This document shows, one piece after another, positions 37,273-52,184 of a DNA stretch of 64,000 nt. The stretch's first letter is position 1. The number at the start of each line of letters is the position of its first letter. The notes beneath the pieces were generated by a model. It was not told the DNA's origin. It searched no databases and was given only the letters and a program-made list of their open reading frames with translations. The translations under genes and the position numbers were made by a program. Origin of the DNA: Catonia carolina (Eukaryota > Arthropoda > Insecta > Hemiptera > Achilidae); contig JAQMRL010000001.1 in assembly GCA_035578175.1 (NCBI GenBank), forward strand, positions 235,367,038 through 235,431,037, given 5' to 3'.

Positions 37273-39136
37273 AAACTCTATAAAATCACACAGCTATCGG
37301 GATCGTCATTATTCTGCTTATACTTTCGCTACGACAAATAAGCGAATGCTGTCGCCGAATTATTTTGTATTTATCTCATCTGTACGAATCAGGTGTTAAA
37401 GGTTATAGTTTTACACTGCCTGTGTAGAAGATATAAATACTTCTTATAAATTTCCCGTTAACTAACAGATCCTAAATCAACGAAAAATTGACTTCACAAG
37501 ACGTTACTTGACAAATCATTTTTGACCTAAGCTATTATTGTGTTTAACAGAAACAAAAATAGCCTATATGTATCAAAACATAACTGGTATTCAACAAACG
37601 AACTATTAGGGTTGCTTGAGTCAGTCGGACCAAGTTGAGTGTGATGCGCATGTGACGTCAACGGCTCAGGTAATAATTGCCCAATCAGAGTCTCGTATTT
37701 TCGGCCAATAAGAAAGCCCAGTTTTAACCAATCAGATGTTGTCTTTTGCGTCGTTTTGATTGGTTAATATTATCCAATCAGGGAGTTTATATTACTGTAC
37801 TACGTCACACCGATGTCAACCAATGACAAAGTGTCTTGAGTGTTACGTCATTCGTCAGGATATGCTGCTTTCTGATTGGTCCGTACTGATTCTAGGCGTC
37901 ACGTCGACTGTGATTGTAATAATAAGTCCACACCCAATGTCAACTTCTAGCTGTTAACGGTAGGGCAGAACATATAAAGGTACCTTTTAATGAGATTTAT
38001 AGTTTCTAGGTAAATATCACTTACGAAATATGTAGTACCCCTTTGCAGAAATGTTTCGAGTTCTTAAGGAAATTAAAAATTGGTTTCTGTTGCTGGTAAG
38101 TGTTCACACAGTTTTTAAAAAAATCACAAGTGTTCATTCGATACAGACACAAAGAAAAAAAACAAAAGAGAGTTATCTATTTTTCCTAGTTGTTCGATTT
38201 TTTTAACCTAATTTTTGACCAGTAATGTATCATATATTTAAGTGAATGACTTTATACAACTGTAAATAAATATTACGATACGTAGAAGGCAACTGAAAAA
38301 TCTAATTAAAAATATCTTGAGACGAAACAAAGTCAATATCCTACCGGGTAAGAAAATATATCTCAATAATCCGTTTGATAACAAGAAAACTATTTTGATC
38401 TACCAACGAGCATTAGTCGAAAAATAATAATCAACGGACTGACAAAATGATGATATAATGGCCGATGTAATTTCGAAAAAAGTTTTCTCGCTATACTCTT
38501 ATTTCATTAGTACCTGTATTTTAAGATGGATGAAATTTATTGTGGCCAAAATAAAAAGGTAAAGTGTTAAACATTTTTTGGACGTAATTTGCTAGTTCCT
38601 GACTGTAAATATGTACTCATTTTGATGACAGGGTCAGCCAATTATAGGACCAATGCACGTAAGAACAGAAGAGGTAGAGGTATAAATGACACTAGTCAGA
38701 GTTATCTCATCTGAGATTCATGAATTTCATTTTACAATCAGTATCTGTTGATAATGAAATACAGGTGTTGTCATTCGGAGAGTCGAAAGTACATGATTTT
38801 CCGAAGGACTGGCATTCTGATAAGTATGATTATAAATGCTGTGAGAAGACAATGTAAACACATTCAACTCATCTCACTCAGAAAAGATTATAGAGGTTGA
38901 AACCACCTTGTCCGCTGTTTAACTAAAAAACAACTTTCATTGCACAACAATTTCAACAGCCAGCATTTTAGTTTACTGACAAATTGGATTGAAAATAAGT
39001 AATTTTATTAGCCTACTTAGCTTAAGGGAACGCATGAATTGTTCAGTTTCGGGACGTTAAAATGTCGCTTCTGATAAAGCCGATAAAATTGTAATATTCG
39101 AACAAGCTGCCTACATAAACACTGATTAAAGGTTTA
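37273..39136 (+). repeat. Monomer 21, class A
   Basis: Class A with private C37307 and T38243, a B-like G37883 (TCCGTACTG) and A38512 (TTAGTACCTG), the last shared with monomers 23 and 27. Confidence 0.96.
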
Positions 39137-41000
39137 AAACTCTATAAAATCACACAGCTATCGGGATCGTAATTTTTCTGCTTATACTTTCGCTACGACA
39201 ATTAAGCGAATGCTGTCGCCGAATTATTTTGTATTTATCTTATCAGTACGAATCAGGTATTAAAGGTTATAGTTTTACACTGCCTGTGTAGAAGATATAA
39301 ATACTTCTTATAAATTTCCCGTTAACTAACAGATCCTAAATCAACGAAAAATTGACTTCACAAGACGTTACTTGACAAATCATTTTTGACCTAAGCTATT
39401 ATTGTGTTTAACAGAAACAAAAATAGCCTATATGTATCAAAATATAACTGGTATTCAGCAAACGATCTATTAGGGTTGCGTGAGTAAGTCGGGCCAAGTT
39501 GAGCGTGATGCGCATGTGACGTCAACGGCTCAAGTAATAATTGCCCAATCAGAGCCTCGTATTTTCGGCCAATGGGAAGGCCACGTTTTAACCAATCAGA
39601 TGTATTCTTTTGCGCCATTTTGATTGGTTAATATTGCCCAATCAGAGAGTTTAAATTACTGTAATACGTCACACTGATGTCAACCAATGACAATGTGTCT
39701 TGAGCGTTACGTCATTCGTCAGGATATGCTGCTTTCTGATTGGTCCGTACTGATTCTGGGCGTCACGTCGAGTGTGATTGTAATATAAAATCCACACCCA
39801 ATGTCAACTTCTAGCTGTTAACAGTAGGGCAGAACATATTATGAAGGTACCTTTTAATGAGATTTATAGTTTCTAGGTAAATATCGCTTATGAATTACGT
39901 ATTACCCCATTGTAGAGATCTTTCAAGTTTTTAAGGAAATTAAAAATTGTTTTCTGTTGCTGGTAAATGTTAACACGGTTTTTAAAAAAATCACGCTTGT
40001 TCATTCGATACCGACACAAAGAAAAAAAACAAAAGAGAGTTATCTATTTTTCCTAGTTGTTCGATTTTTGTAACCTAATTTCTGGCCAGTAATGTATCAT
40101 ATTTTTAAGGGAATGACTCATTACAACTGTAAATAAATAATACGATACGTAGAAGGCAACTGAAAAATTTAATTCATTATCTTGAGACGAAACAAAGTCA
40201 ATATCCTACCGGGTAAGAAAATATACCTCATTAATCCGTTTGATAACAAGAAAACTATTTTGCTCTACCAACGAGCATTAGTCGAAAAATAATAATCAAC
40301 GGTCTGACAAAATGATGATGTAATGGCCGATGTAATTTCGAAAAAAGTTTTCTGGCTATACTCTTATTTCATTAGTTCCTGTATTTTAAGAAGGATGAAA
40401 TTTATTGTGGCCATAATGAAAAGGTAAAGTGTTAAACATTTTTGCACGTAATTTGTTAGTTCCTGACTCTAAATATGTATTCATTTTAATGACAGGGTCA
40501 GCCAATTATATGACTAAAGCTCGTAAGAACAGAAGAGGTAAAGGTATAAATGACACTAGTCAGGGTTACCTCATCTGAGATTCATGAATTTCATTTTACA
40601 ATTAGTATCTGTTGATAATGAAATACAGGTGGTGTCATTCGGAGAGTCGAAAGTACATGATTTTCCGAAGGACTGGCATTCTGATAAGTATAATTATAAA
40701 TGCTGTGAGAAGACCATGTAAACACATTCAACTCATCTCACTCAGAAAAGATTATAGAGGTTGAAACCACCTTGTCCGCTGTTTACCTAAAAAACAACTT
40801 TCATTGCACACCAATTTCAACAGCCAGGATTTTAGTTTACTGACAAATTGGGTTGAAAATAAGTAATTTTATTAGCGTACCTTGCTTAAGAGAACGCATG
40901 AATTGTTCGTTTTCGGAACGTTAAAATGTCGCGACTGATAATTCTTATAAAATTGTAATATTCGAACAAGCTGCCTACATAAACACTGATTACAGGCCTA
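39137..41000 (+). repeat. Monomer 22, class B (b3)
   Basis: Standard class B copy, no private variant noticed. Confidence 0.96.
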
Positions 41001-42864
41001 AAACTCTATAAAATCACACAGCTATCGGGATCGTAATTATTCTGCTTATACTTTCGCTACGACAAATAAGCGAATGCTGTCGCCGAATTATTTTGTATTT
41101 ATCTCATCTGTACGAATCAGGTGTTAAAGGTTATAGTTTTACACTGCCTGTGTAGAAGATATAAATACTTCTTATAAATTTCCCGTTAACTAACAGATCC
41201 TAAATCAACGAAAAATTGACTTCACAAGACGTTACTTGACAAATCATTTTTGACCTAAGCTATTATTGTGTTTAACAGAAACAAAAATAGCCTATATGTA
41301 TCAAAACATAACTGGTATTCAACAAACGAACTATTAGGGTTGCTTGAGTCAGTCGGACCAAGTTGAGTGTGATGCGCATGTGACGTCAACGGCTCAGGTA
41401 ATAATTGCCCAATCAGAGTCTCGTATTTTCGGCCAATAAGAAAGCCCAGTTTTAACCAATCAGATGTTGTCTTTTGCGTCGTTTTGATTGGTTAATATTA
41501 TCCAATCAGGGAGTTTATATTACTGTACTACGTCACACCGATGTCAACCAATGACAAAGTGTCTTGAGTGTTACGTCATTCGTCAGGATATGCTGCTTTC
41601 TGATTGGTCCATACTGATTCTAGGCGTCACGTCGACTGTGATTGTAATAATAAGTCCACACCCAATGTCAACTTCTAGCTGTTAACGGTAGGGCAGAACA
41701 TATAAAGGTACCTTTTAATGAGATTTATAGTTTCTAGGTAAATATCACTTACGAAATATGTAGTACCCCTTTGCAGAAATGTTTCGAGTTCTTAAGGAAA
41801 TTAAAAATTGGTTTCTGTTGCTGGTAAGTGTTCACAGAGTTTTTAAAAAAATCACAAGTGTTCATTCGATACAGACACAAAGAAAAAAAACAAAAGAGAG
41901 TTATCTATTTTTCCTAGTTGTTCGATTTTTTTAACCTAATTTTTGACCAGTAATGTATCATATATTTAAGGGAATGACTTTATACAACTGTAAATAAATA
42001 TTACGATACGTAGAAGGCAACTGAAAAATCTAATTAAAAATATCTTGAGACGAAACAAAGTCAATATCCTACCGGGTAAGAAAATATATCTCAATAATCC
42101 GTTTGATAACAAGAAAACTATTTTGATCTACCAACGAGCATTAGTCGAAAAATAATAATCAACGGACTGACAAAATGATGATATAATGGCCGATGTAATT
42201 TCGAAAAAAGTTTTCTCGCTATACTCTTATTTCATTAGTACCTGTATTTTAAGATGGATGAAATTTATTGTGGCCAAAATAAAAAGGTAAAGTGTTAAAC
42301 ATTTTTTGGACGTAATTTGCTAGTTCCTGACTGTAAATATGTACTCATTTTGATGACAGGGTCAGCCAATTATAGGACCAATGCACGTAAGAACAGAAGA
42401 GGTAGAGGTATAAATGACACTAGTCAGAGTTATCTCATCTGAGATTCATGAATTTCATTTTACAATCAGTATCTGTTGATAATGAAATACAGGTGTTGTC
42501 ATTCGGAGAGTCGAAAGTACATGATTTTCCGAAGGACTGGCATTCTGATAAGTATGATTATAAATGCTGTGAGAAGACAATGTAAACACATTCAACTCAT
42601 CTCACTCAGAAAAGATTATAGAGGTTGAAACCACCTTGTCCGCTGTTTAACTAAAAAACAACTTTCATTGCACAACAATTTCAACAGCCAGCATTTTAGT
42701 TTACTGACAAATTGGATTGAAAATAAGTAATTTTATTAGCCTACTTAGCTTAAGGGAACGCATGAATTGTTCAGTTTCGGGACGTTAAAATGTCGCTTCT
42801 GATAAAGCCGATAAAATTGTAATATTCGAACAAGCTGCCTACATAAACACTGATTAAAGGTTTA
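41001..42864 (+). repeat. Monomer 23, class A
   Basis: Class A with G41837 (CACAGAG, shared with monomers 25 and 27) and A42240 (TTAGTACCTG, shared with 21 and 27). Confidence 0.96.
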
Positions 42865-44728
42865 AAACTCTATAAAATCACACAGCTATCGGGATCGTAA
42901 TTTTTCTGCTTATACTTTCGCTACGACAATTAAGCGAATGCTGTCGCCGAATTATTTTGTATTTATCTTATCAGTACGAATCAGGTATTAAAGGTTATAG
43001 TTTTACACTGCCTGTGTAGAAGATATAAATACTTCTTATAAATTTCCCGTTAACTAACAGATCCTAAATCAACGAAAAATTGACTTCACAAGACGTTACT
43101 TGACAAATCATTTTTGACCTAAGCTATTATTGTGTTTAACAGAAACAAAAATAGCCTATATGTATCAAAATATAACTGGTATTCAGCAAACGATCTATTA
43201 GGGTTGCGTGAGTAAGTCGGGCCAAGTTGAGCGTGATGCGCATGTGACGTCAACGGCTCAAGTAATAATTGCCCAATCAGAGCCTCGTATTTTCGGCCAA
43301 TGGGAAGGCCACGTTTTAACCAATCAGATGTATTCTTTTGCGCCATTTTGATTGGTTAATATTGCCCAATCAGAAAGTTTAAATTACTGTAATACGTCAC
43401 ACTGATGTCAACCAATGACAATGTGTCTTGAGCGTTACGTCATTCGTCAGGATATGCTGCTTTCTGATTGGTCCGTACTGATTCTGGGCGTCACGTCGAG
43501 TGTGATTGTAATATAAAATCCACACCCAATGTCAACTTCTAGCTGTTAACAGTAGGGCAGAACATATTATGAAGGTACCTTTTAATGAGATTTATAGTTT
43601 CTAGGTAAATATCGCTTATGAATTACGTATTACCCCATTGTAGAGATCTTTCAAGTTTTTAAGGAAATTAAAAATTGTTTTCTGTTGCTGGTAAATGTTA
43701 ACACGGTTTTTAAAAAAATCACGCTTGTTCATTCGATACCGACACAAAGAAAAAAAACAAAAGAGAGTTATCTATTTTTCCTAGTTGTTCGATTTTTGTA
43801 ACCTAATTTCTGGCCAGTAATGTATCATATTTTTAAGGGAATGACTCATTACAACTGTAAATAAATAATAAGATACGTAGAAGGCAACTGAAAAATTTAA
43901 TTCATTATCTTGAGACGAAACAAAGTCAATATCCTACCGGGTAAGAAAATATACCTCATTAATCCGTTTGATAACAAGAAAACTATTTTGCTCTACCAAC
44001 GAGCATTAGTCGAAAAATAATAATCAACGGTCTGACAAAATGATGATGTAATGGCCGATGTAATTTCGAAAAAAGTTTTCTGGCTATACTCTTATTTCAT
44101 TAGTTCCTGTATTTTAAGAAGGATGAAATTTATTGTGGCCATAATGAAAAGGTAAAGTGTTAAACATTTTTGCACGTAATTTGTTAGTTCCTGACTCTAA
44201 ATATGTATTCATTTTAATGACAGGGTCAGCCAATTATATGACTAAAGCTCGTAAGAACAGAAGAGGTAAAGGTATAAATGACACTAGTCAGGGTTACCTC
44301 ATCTGAGATTCATGAATTTCATTTTACAATTAGTATCTGTTGATAATGAAATACAGGTGGTGTCATTCGGAGAGTCGAAAGTACATGATTTTCCGAAGGA
44401 CTGGCATTCTGATAAGTATAATTATAAATGCTGTGAGAAGACCATGTAAACACATTCAACTCATCTCACTCAGAAAAGATTATAGAGGTTGAAACCACCT
44501 TGTCCGCTGTTTACCTAAAAAACAACTTTCATTGCACACCAATTTCAACAGCCAGGATTTTAGTTTACTGACAAATTGGGTTGAAAATAAGTAATTTTAT
44601 TAGCGTACCTTGCTTAAGAGAACGCATGAATTGTTCGTTTTCGGAACGTTAAAATGTCGCGACTGATAATTCTTATAAAATTGTAATATTCGAACAAGCT
44701 GCCTACATAAACACTGATTACAGGCCTA
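42865..44728 (+). repeat. Monomer 24, class B (b3)
   Basis: Class B with private A43375 and A43871. Confidence 0.96.
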
Positions 44729-46592
44729 AAACTCTATAAAATCACACAGCTATCGGGATCGTAATTATTCTGCTTATACTTTCGCTACGACAAATAAGCG
44801 AATGCTGTCGCCGAATTATTTTGTATTTATCTCATCTGTACGAATCAGGTGTTAAAGGTTATAGTTTTACACTGCCTGTGTAGAAGATATAAATACTTCT
44901 TATAAATTTCCCGTTAACTAACAGATCCTAAATCAACGAAAAATTGACTTCACAAGACGTTACTTGACAAATCATTTTTGACCTAAGCTATTATTGTGTT
45001 TAACAGAAACAAAAATAGCCTATATGTATCAAAACATAACTGGTATTCAACAAACGAACTATTAGGGTTGCTTGAGTCAGTCGGACCAAGTTGAGTGTGA
45101 TGCGCATGTGACGTCAACGGCTCAGGTAATAATTGCCCAATCAGAGTCTCGTATTTTCGGCCAATAAGAAAGCCCAGTTTTAACCAATCAGATGTTGTCT
45201 TTTGCGTCGTTTTGATTGGTTAATATTATCCAATCAGGGAGTTTATATTACTGTACTACGTCACACCGATGTCAACCAATGACAAAGTGTCTTGAGTGTT
45301 ACGTCATTCGTCAGGATATGCTGCTTTCTGATTGGTCCATACTGATTCTAGGCGTCACGTCGACTGTGATTGTAATAATAAGTCCACACCCAATGTCAAC
45401 TTCTAGCTGTTAACGGTAGGGCAGAACATATAAAGGTACCTTTTAATGAGATTTATAGTTTCTAGGTAAATATCACTTACGAAATATGTAGTACCCCTTT
45501 GCAGAAATGTTTCGAGTTCTTAAGGAAATTAAAAATTGGTTTCTGTTGCTGGTAAGTGTTCACAGAGTTTTTAAAAAAATCACAAGTGTTCATTCGATAC
45601 AGACACAAAGAAAAAAAACAAAAGAGAGTTATCTATTTTTCCTAGTTGTTCGATTTTTTTAACCTAATTTTTGACCAGTAATGTATCATATATTTAAGGG
45701 AATGACTTTATACAACTGTAAATAAATATAACGATACGTAGAAGGCAACTGAAAAATCTAATTAAAAATATCTTGAGACGAAACAAAGTCAATATCCTAC
45801 CGGGTAATAAAATATATCTCAATAATCCGTTTGATAACAAGAAAACTATTTTGATCTACCAACGAGCATTAGTCGAAAAATAATAATCAACGGACTGACA
45901 AAATGATGATATAATGGCCGATGTAATTTCGAAAAAAGTTTTCTCGCTATACTCTTATTTCATTAGTTCCTGTATTTTAAGATGGATGAAATTTATTGTG
46001 GCCAAAATAAAAAGGTAAAGTGTTAAACATTTTTTGGACGTAATTTGCTAGTTCCTGACTGTAAATATGTACTCATTTTGATGACAGGGTCAGCCAATTA
46101 TAGGACCAATGCACGTAAGAACAGAAGAGGTAGAGGTATAAATGACACTAGTCAGAGTTATCTCATCTGAGATTCATGAATTTCATTTTACAATCAGTAT
46201 CTGTTGATAATGAAATACAGGTGTTGTCATTCGGAGAGTCGAAAGTACATGATTTTCCGAAGGACTGGCATTCTGATAAGTATGATTATAAATGCTGTGA
46301 GAAGACAATGTAAACACATTCAACTCATCTCACTCAGAAAAGATTATAGAGGTTGAAACCACCTTGTCCGCTGTTTAACTAAAAAACAACTTTCATTGCA
46401 CAACAATTTCAACAGCCAGCATTTTAGTTTACTGACAAATTGGATTGAAAATAAGTAATTTTATTAGCCTACTTAGCTTAAGGGAACGCATGAATTGTTC
46501 AGTTTCGGGACGTTAAAATGTCGCTTCTGATAAAGCCGATAAAATTGTAATATTCGAACAAGCTGCCTACATAAACACTGATTAAAGGTTTA
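44729..46592 (+). repeat. Monomer 25, class A
   Basis: Class A with G45565 (shared with 23 and 27), and A45730 and T45808 (both shared with 27 and 33). It lacks the TTAGTACCTG of its neighbours. Confidence 0.96.
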
Positions 46593-48456
46593 AAACTCTA
46601 TAAAATCACACAGCTATCGGGATCGTAATTTTTCTGCTTATACTTTCGCTACGACAATTAAGCGAATGCTGTCGCCGAATTATTTTGTATTTATCTTATC
46701 AGTACGAATCAGGTATTAAAGGTTATAGTTTTACACTGCCTGTGTAGAAGATATAAATACTTCTTATAAATTTCCCGTTAACTAACAGATCCTAAATCAA
46801 CGAAAAATTGACTTCACAAGACGTTACTTGACAAATCATTTTTGACCTAAGCTATTATTGTGTTTAACAGAAACAAAAATAGCCTATATGTATCAAAATA
46901 TAACTGGTATTCAGCAAACGATCTCTTAGGGTTGCTTGAGTCAGTCGGACCAAGTTGAGTGTGATGCGCATGTGACGTCAACGGCTCAGGTAATAATTGC
47001 CCAATCAGAGTCTCGTATTTTCGGCCAATAAGAAAGCCCAGTTTTAACCAATCAGATGTATTCTTTTGCGCCATTTTGATTGGTTAATATTGCCCAATCA
47101 GAGAGTTTAAATTACTGTAATACGTCACACTGATGTCAACCAATGACAATGTGTCTTGAGCGTTACGTCATTCGTCAGGATATGCTGCTTTCTGATTGGT
47201 CCGTACTGATTCTGGGCGTCACGTCGAGTGTGATTGTAATATAAAATCCACACCCAATGTCAACTTCTAGCTGTTAACAGTAGGGCAGAACATATTATGA
47301 AGGTACCTTTTAATGAGATTTATAGTTTCTAGGTAAATATCGCTTATGAATTACGTATTACCCCATTGTAGAGATCTTTCAAGTTTTTAAGGAAATTAAA
47401 AATTGTTTTCTGTTGCTGGTAAATGTTAACACGGTTTTTAAAAAAATCACGCTTGTTCATTCGATACCGACACAAAGAAAAAAAACAAAAGAGAGTTATC
47501 TATTTTTCCTAGTTGTTCGATTTTTGTAACCTAATTTCTGGCCAGTAATGTATCATATTTTTAAGGGAATGACTCATTACAACTGTAAATAAATAATACG
47601 ATACGTAGAAGGCAACTGAAAAATTTAATTCATTATCTTGAGACGAAACAAAGTCAATATCCTACCGGGTAAGAAAATATACCTCATTAATCCGTTTGAT
47701 AACAAGAAAACTATTTTGCTCTACCAACGAGCATTAGTCGAAAAATAATAATCAACGGTCTGACAAAATGATGATGTAATGGCCGATGTAATTTCGAAAA
47801 AAGTTTTCTGGCTTTACTCTTATTTCATTAGTTCCTGTATTTTAAGAAGGATGAAATTTATTGTGGCCATAATGAAAAGGTAAAGTGTTAAACATTTTTG
47901 CACGTAATTTGTTAGTTCCTGACTCTAAATATGTATTCATTTTAATGACAGGGTCAGCCAATTATATGACTAAAGCTCGTAAGAACAGAAGAGGTAAAGG
48001 TATAAATGACACTAGTCAGGGTTACCTCATCTGAGATTCATGAATTTCATTTTACAATTAGTATCTGTTGATAATGAAATACAGGTGGTGTCATTCGGAG
48101 AGTCGAAAGTACATGATTTTCCGAAGGACTGGCATTCTGATAAGTATAATTATAAATGCTGTGAGAAGACCATGTAAACACATTCAACTCATCTCACTCA
48201 GAAAAGATTATAGAGGTTGAAACCACCTTGTCCGCTGTTTACCTAAAAAACAACTTTCATTGCACACCAATTTCAACAGCCAGGATTTTAGTTTACTGAC
48301 AAATTGGGTTGAAAATAAGTAATTTTATTAGCGTACCTTGCTTAAGAGAACGCATGAATTGTTCGTTTTCGGAACGTTAAAATGTCGCGACTGATAATTC
48401 TTATAAAATTGTAATATTCGAACAAGCTGCCTACATAAACACTGATTACAGGCCTA
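46593..48456 (+). repeat. Monomer 26, class B with internal class A tract
   Basis: Class B at both ends, but class A at every diagnostic site from T46936 to A47040, which lies within the CCAAT/CRE cluster. C46925 (CTCTTAGG) is shared with B monomers 28 and 30. T47814 is shared with A monomer 31 at the equivalent site. Confidence 0.95.
46936..47040. other. Class A tract inside class B monomer 26
   Basis: At least 105 bp of class A sequence in a B monomer, including the TGACGTCA and the first CCAAT boxes. Flanking bases (CAGCAAACGATCT to the left, CAGATGTATTC to the right) are class B. Confidence 0.9.
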
Positions 48457-50320
48457 AAACTCTATAAAATCACACAGCTATCGGGATCGTAATTATTCTG
48501 CTTATACTTTCGCTACGACAAATAAGCGAATGCTGTCGCCGAATTATTTTGTATTTATCTCATCTGTACGAATCAGGTGTTAAAGGTTATAGTTTTACAC
48601 TGCCTGTGTAGAAGATATAAATACTTCTTATAAATTTCCCGTTAACTAACAGATCCTAAATCAACGAAAAATTGACTTCACAAGACGTTACTTGACAAAT
48701 CATTTTTGACCTAAGCTATTATTGTGTTTAACAGAAACAAAAATAGCCTATATGTATCAAAACATAACTGGTATTCAACAAACGAACTATTAGGGTTGCT
48801 TGAGTCAGTCGGACCAAGTTGAGTGTGATGCGCATGTGACGTCAACGGCTCAGGTAATAATTGCCCAATCAGAGTCTCGTATTTTCGGCCAATAAGAAAG
48901 CCCAGTTTTAACCAATCAGATGTTGTCTTTTGCGTCGTTTTGATTGGTTAATATTATCCAATCAGGGAGTTTATATTACTGTACTACGTCACACCGATGT
49001 CAACCAATGACAAAGTGTCTTGAGTGTTACGTCATTCGTCAGGATATGCTGCTTTCTGATTGGTCCATACTGATTCTAGGCGTCACGTCGACTGTGATTG
49101 TAATAATAAGTCCACACCCAATGTCAACTTCTAGCTGTTAACGGTAGGGCAGAACATATAAAGGTACCTTTTAATGAGATTTATAGTTTCTAGGTAAATA
49201 TCACTTACGAAATATGTAGTACCCCTTTGCAGAAATGTTTCGAGTTCTTAAGGAAATTAAAAATTGGTTTCTGTTGCTGGTAAGTGTTCACAGAGTTTTT
49301 AAAAAAATCACAAGTGTTCATTCGATACAGACACAAAGAAAAAAAACAAAAGAGAGTTATCTATTTTTCCTAGTTGTTCGATTTTTTTAACCTAATTTTT
49401 GACCAGTAATGTATCATATATTTAAGGGAATGACTTTATACAACTGTAAATAAATATAACGATACGTAGAAGGCAACTGAAAAATCTAATTAAAAATATC
49501 TTGAGACGAAACAAAGTCAATATCCTACCGGGTAATAAAATATATCTCAATAATCCGTTTGATAACAAGAAAACTATTTTGATCTACCAACGAGCATTAG
49601 TCGAAAAATAATAATCAACGGACTGACAAAATGATGATATAATGGCCGATGTAATTTCGAAAAAAGTTTTCTCGCTATACTCTTATTTCATTAGTACCTG
49701 TATTTTAAGATGGATGAAATTTATTGTGGCCAAAATAAAAAGGTAAAGTGTTAAACATTTTTTGGACGTAATTTGCTAGTTCCTGACTGTAAATATGTAC
49801 TCATTTTGATGACAGGGTCAGCCAATTATAGGACCAATGCACGTAAGAACAGAAGAGGTAGAGGTATAAATGACACTAGTCAGAGTTATCTCATCTGAGA
49901 TTCATGAATTTCATTTTACAATCAGTATCTGTTGATAATGAAATACAGGTGTTGTCATTCGGAGAGTCGAAAGTACATGATTTTCCGAAGGACTGGCATT
50001 CTGATAAGTATGATTATAAATGCTGTGAGAAGACAATGTAAACACATTCAACTCATCTCACTCAGAAAAGATTATAGAGGTTGAAACCACCTTGTCCGCT
50101 GTTTAACTAAAAAACAACTTTCATTGCACAACAATTTCAACAGCCAGCATTTTAGTTTACTGACAAATTGGATTGAAAATAAGTAATTTTATTAGCCTAC
50201 TTAGCTTAAGGGAACGCATGAATTGTTCAGTTTCGGGACGTTAAAATGTCGCTTCTGATAAAGCCGATAAAATTGTAATATTCGAACAAGCTGCCTACAT
50301 AAACACTGATTAAAGGTTTA
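48457..50320 (+). repeat. Monomer 27, class A
   Basis: Class A carrying four local variants together: G49293, A49458, T49536 and A49696. Each also occurs in some neighbouring A copies but not all. Confidence 0.96.
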
Positions 50321-52184
50321 AAACTCTATAAAATCACACAGCTATCGGGATCGTAATTTTTCTGCTTATACTTTCGCTACGACAATTAAGCGAATGCTGT
50401 CGCCGAATTATTTTGTATTTATCTTATCAGTACGAATCAGGTATTAAAGGTTATAGTTTTACACTGCCTGTGTAGAAGATATAAATACTTCTTATAAATT
50501 TCCCGTTAACTAACAGATCCTAAATCAACGAAAAATTGACTTCACAAGACGTTACTTGACAAATCATTTTTGACCTAAGCTATTATTGTGTTTAACAGAA
50601 ACAAAAATAGCCTATACGTATCAAAATATAACTGGTATTCAGCAAACGATCTCTTAGGGTTGCGTGAGTAAGTCGGGCCAAGTTGAGCGTGATGCGCATG
50701 TGACGTCAACGGCTCAAGTAATAATTGCCCAATCAGAGCCTCGTATTTTCGGCCAATGGGAAGGCCACGTTTTAACCAATCAGATGTATTCTTTTGCGCC
50801 ATTTTGATTGGTTAATATTGCCCAATCAGAGAGTTTAAATTACTGTAATACGTCACACTGATGTCAACCAATGACAATGTGTCTTGAGCGTTACGTCATT
50901 CGTCAGGATATGCTGCTTTCTGATTGGTCCGTACTGATTCTGGGCGTCACGTCGAGTGTGATTGTAATATAAAATCCACACCCAATGTCAACTTCTAGCT
51001 GTTAACAGTAGGGCAGAACATATTATGAAGGTACCTTTTAATGAGATTTATAGTTTCTAGGTAAATATCGCTTATGAATTACGTATTACCCCATTGTAGA
51101 GATCTTTCAAGTTTTTAAGGAAATTAAAAATTGTTTTCTGTTGCTGGTAAATGTTAACACGGTTTTTAAAAAAATCACGCTTGTTCATTCGATACCGACA
51201 CAAAGAAAAAAAACAAAAGAGAGTTATCTATTTTTCCTAGTTGTTCGATTTTTGTAACCTAATTTCTGGCCAGTAATGTATCATATTTTTAAGGGAATGA
51301 CTCATTACAACTGTAAATAAATAATACGATACGTAGAAGGCAACTGAAAAATTTAATTCATTATCTTGAGACGAAACAAAGTCAATATCCTACCGGGTAA
51401 GAAAATATACCTCATTAATCCGTTTGATAACAAGAAAACTATTTTGCTCTACCAACGAGCATTAGTCGAAAAATAATAATCAACGGTCTGACAAAATGAT
51501 GATGTAATGGCCGATGTAATTTCGAAAAAAGTTTTCTGGCTATACTCTTATTTCATTAGTTCCTGTATTTTAAGAAGGATGAAATTCATTGTGGCCATAA
51601 TGAAAAGGTAAAGTGTTAAACATTTTTGCACGTAATTTGTTAGTTCCTGACTCTAAATATGTATTCATTTTAATGACAGGGTCAGCCAATTATATGACTA
51701 GAGCTCGTAAGAACAGAAGAGGTAAAGGTATAAATGACACTAGTCAGGGTTACCTCATCTGAGATTCATGAATTTCATTTTACAATTAGTATCTGTTGAT
51801 AATGAAATACAGGTGGTGTCATTCGGAGAGTCGAAAGTACATGATTTTCCGAAGGACTGGCATTCTGATAAGTATAATTATAAATGCTGTGAGAAGACCA
51901 TGTAAACACATTCAACTCATCTCACTCAGAAAAGATTATAGAGGTTGAAACCACCTTGTCCGCTGTTTACCTAAAAAACAACTTTCATTGCACACCAATT
52001 TCAACAGCCAGGATTTTAGTTTACTGACAAATTGGGTTGAAAATAAGTAATTTTATTAGCGTACCTTGCTTAAGAGAACGCATGAATTGTTCGTTTTCGG
52101 AACGTTAAAATGTCGCGACTGATAATTCTTATAAAATTGTAATATTCGAACAAGCTGCCTACATAAACACTGATTACAGGCCTA
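50321..52184 (+). repeat. Monomer 28, class B (b3)
   Basis: Class B with C50653 (CTCTTAGG, shared with 26 and 30) and private C50617, C51587 and G51701. Confidence 0.96.
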
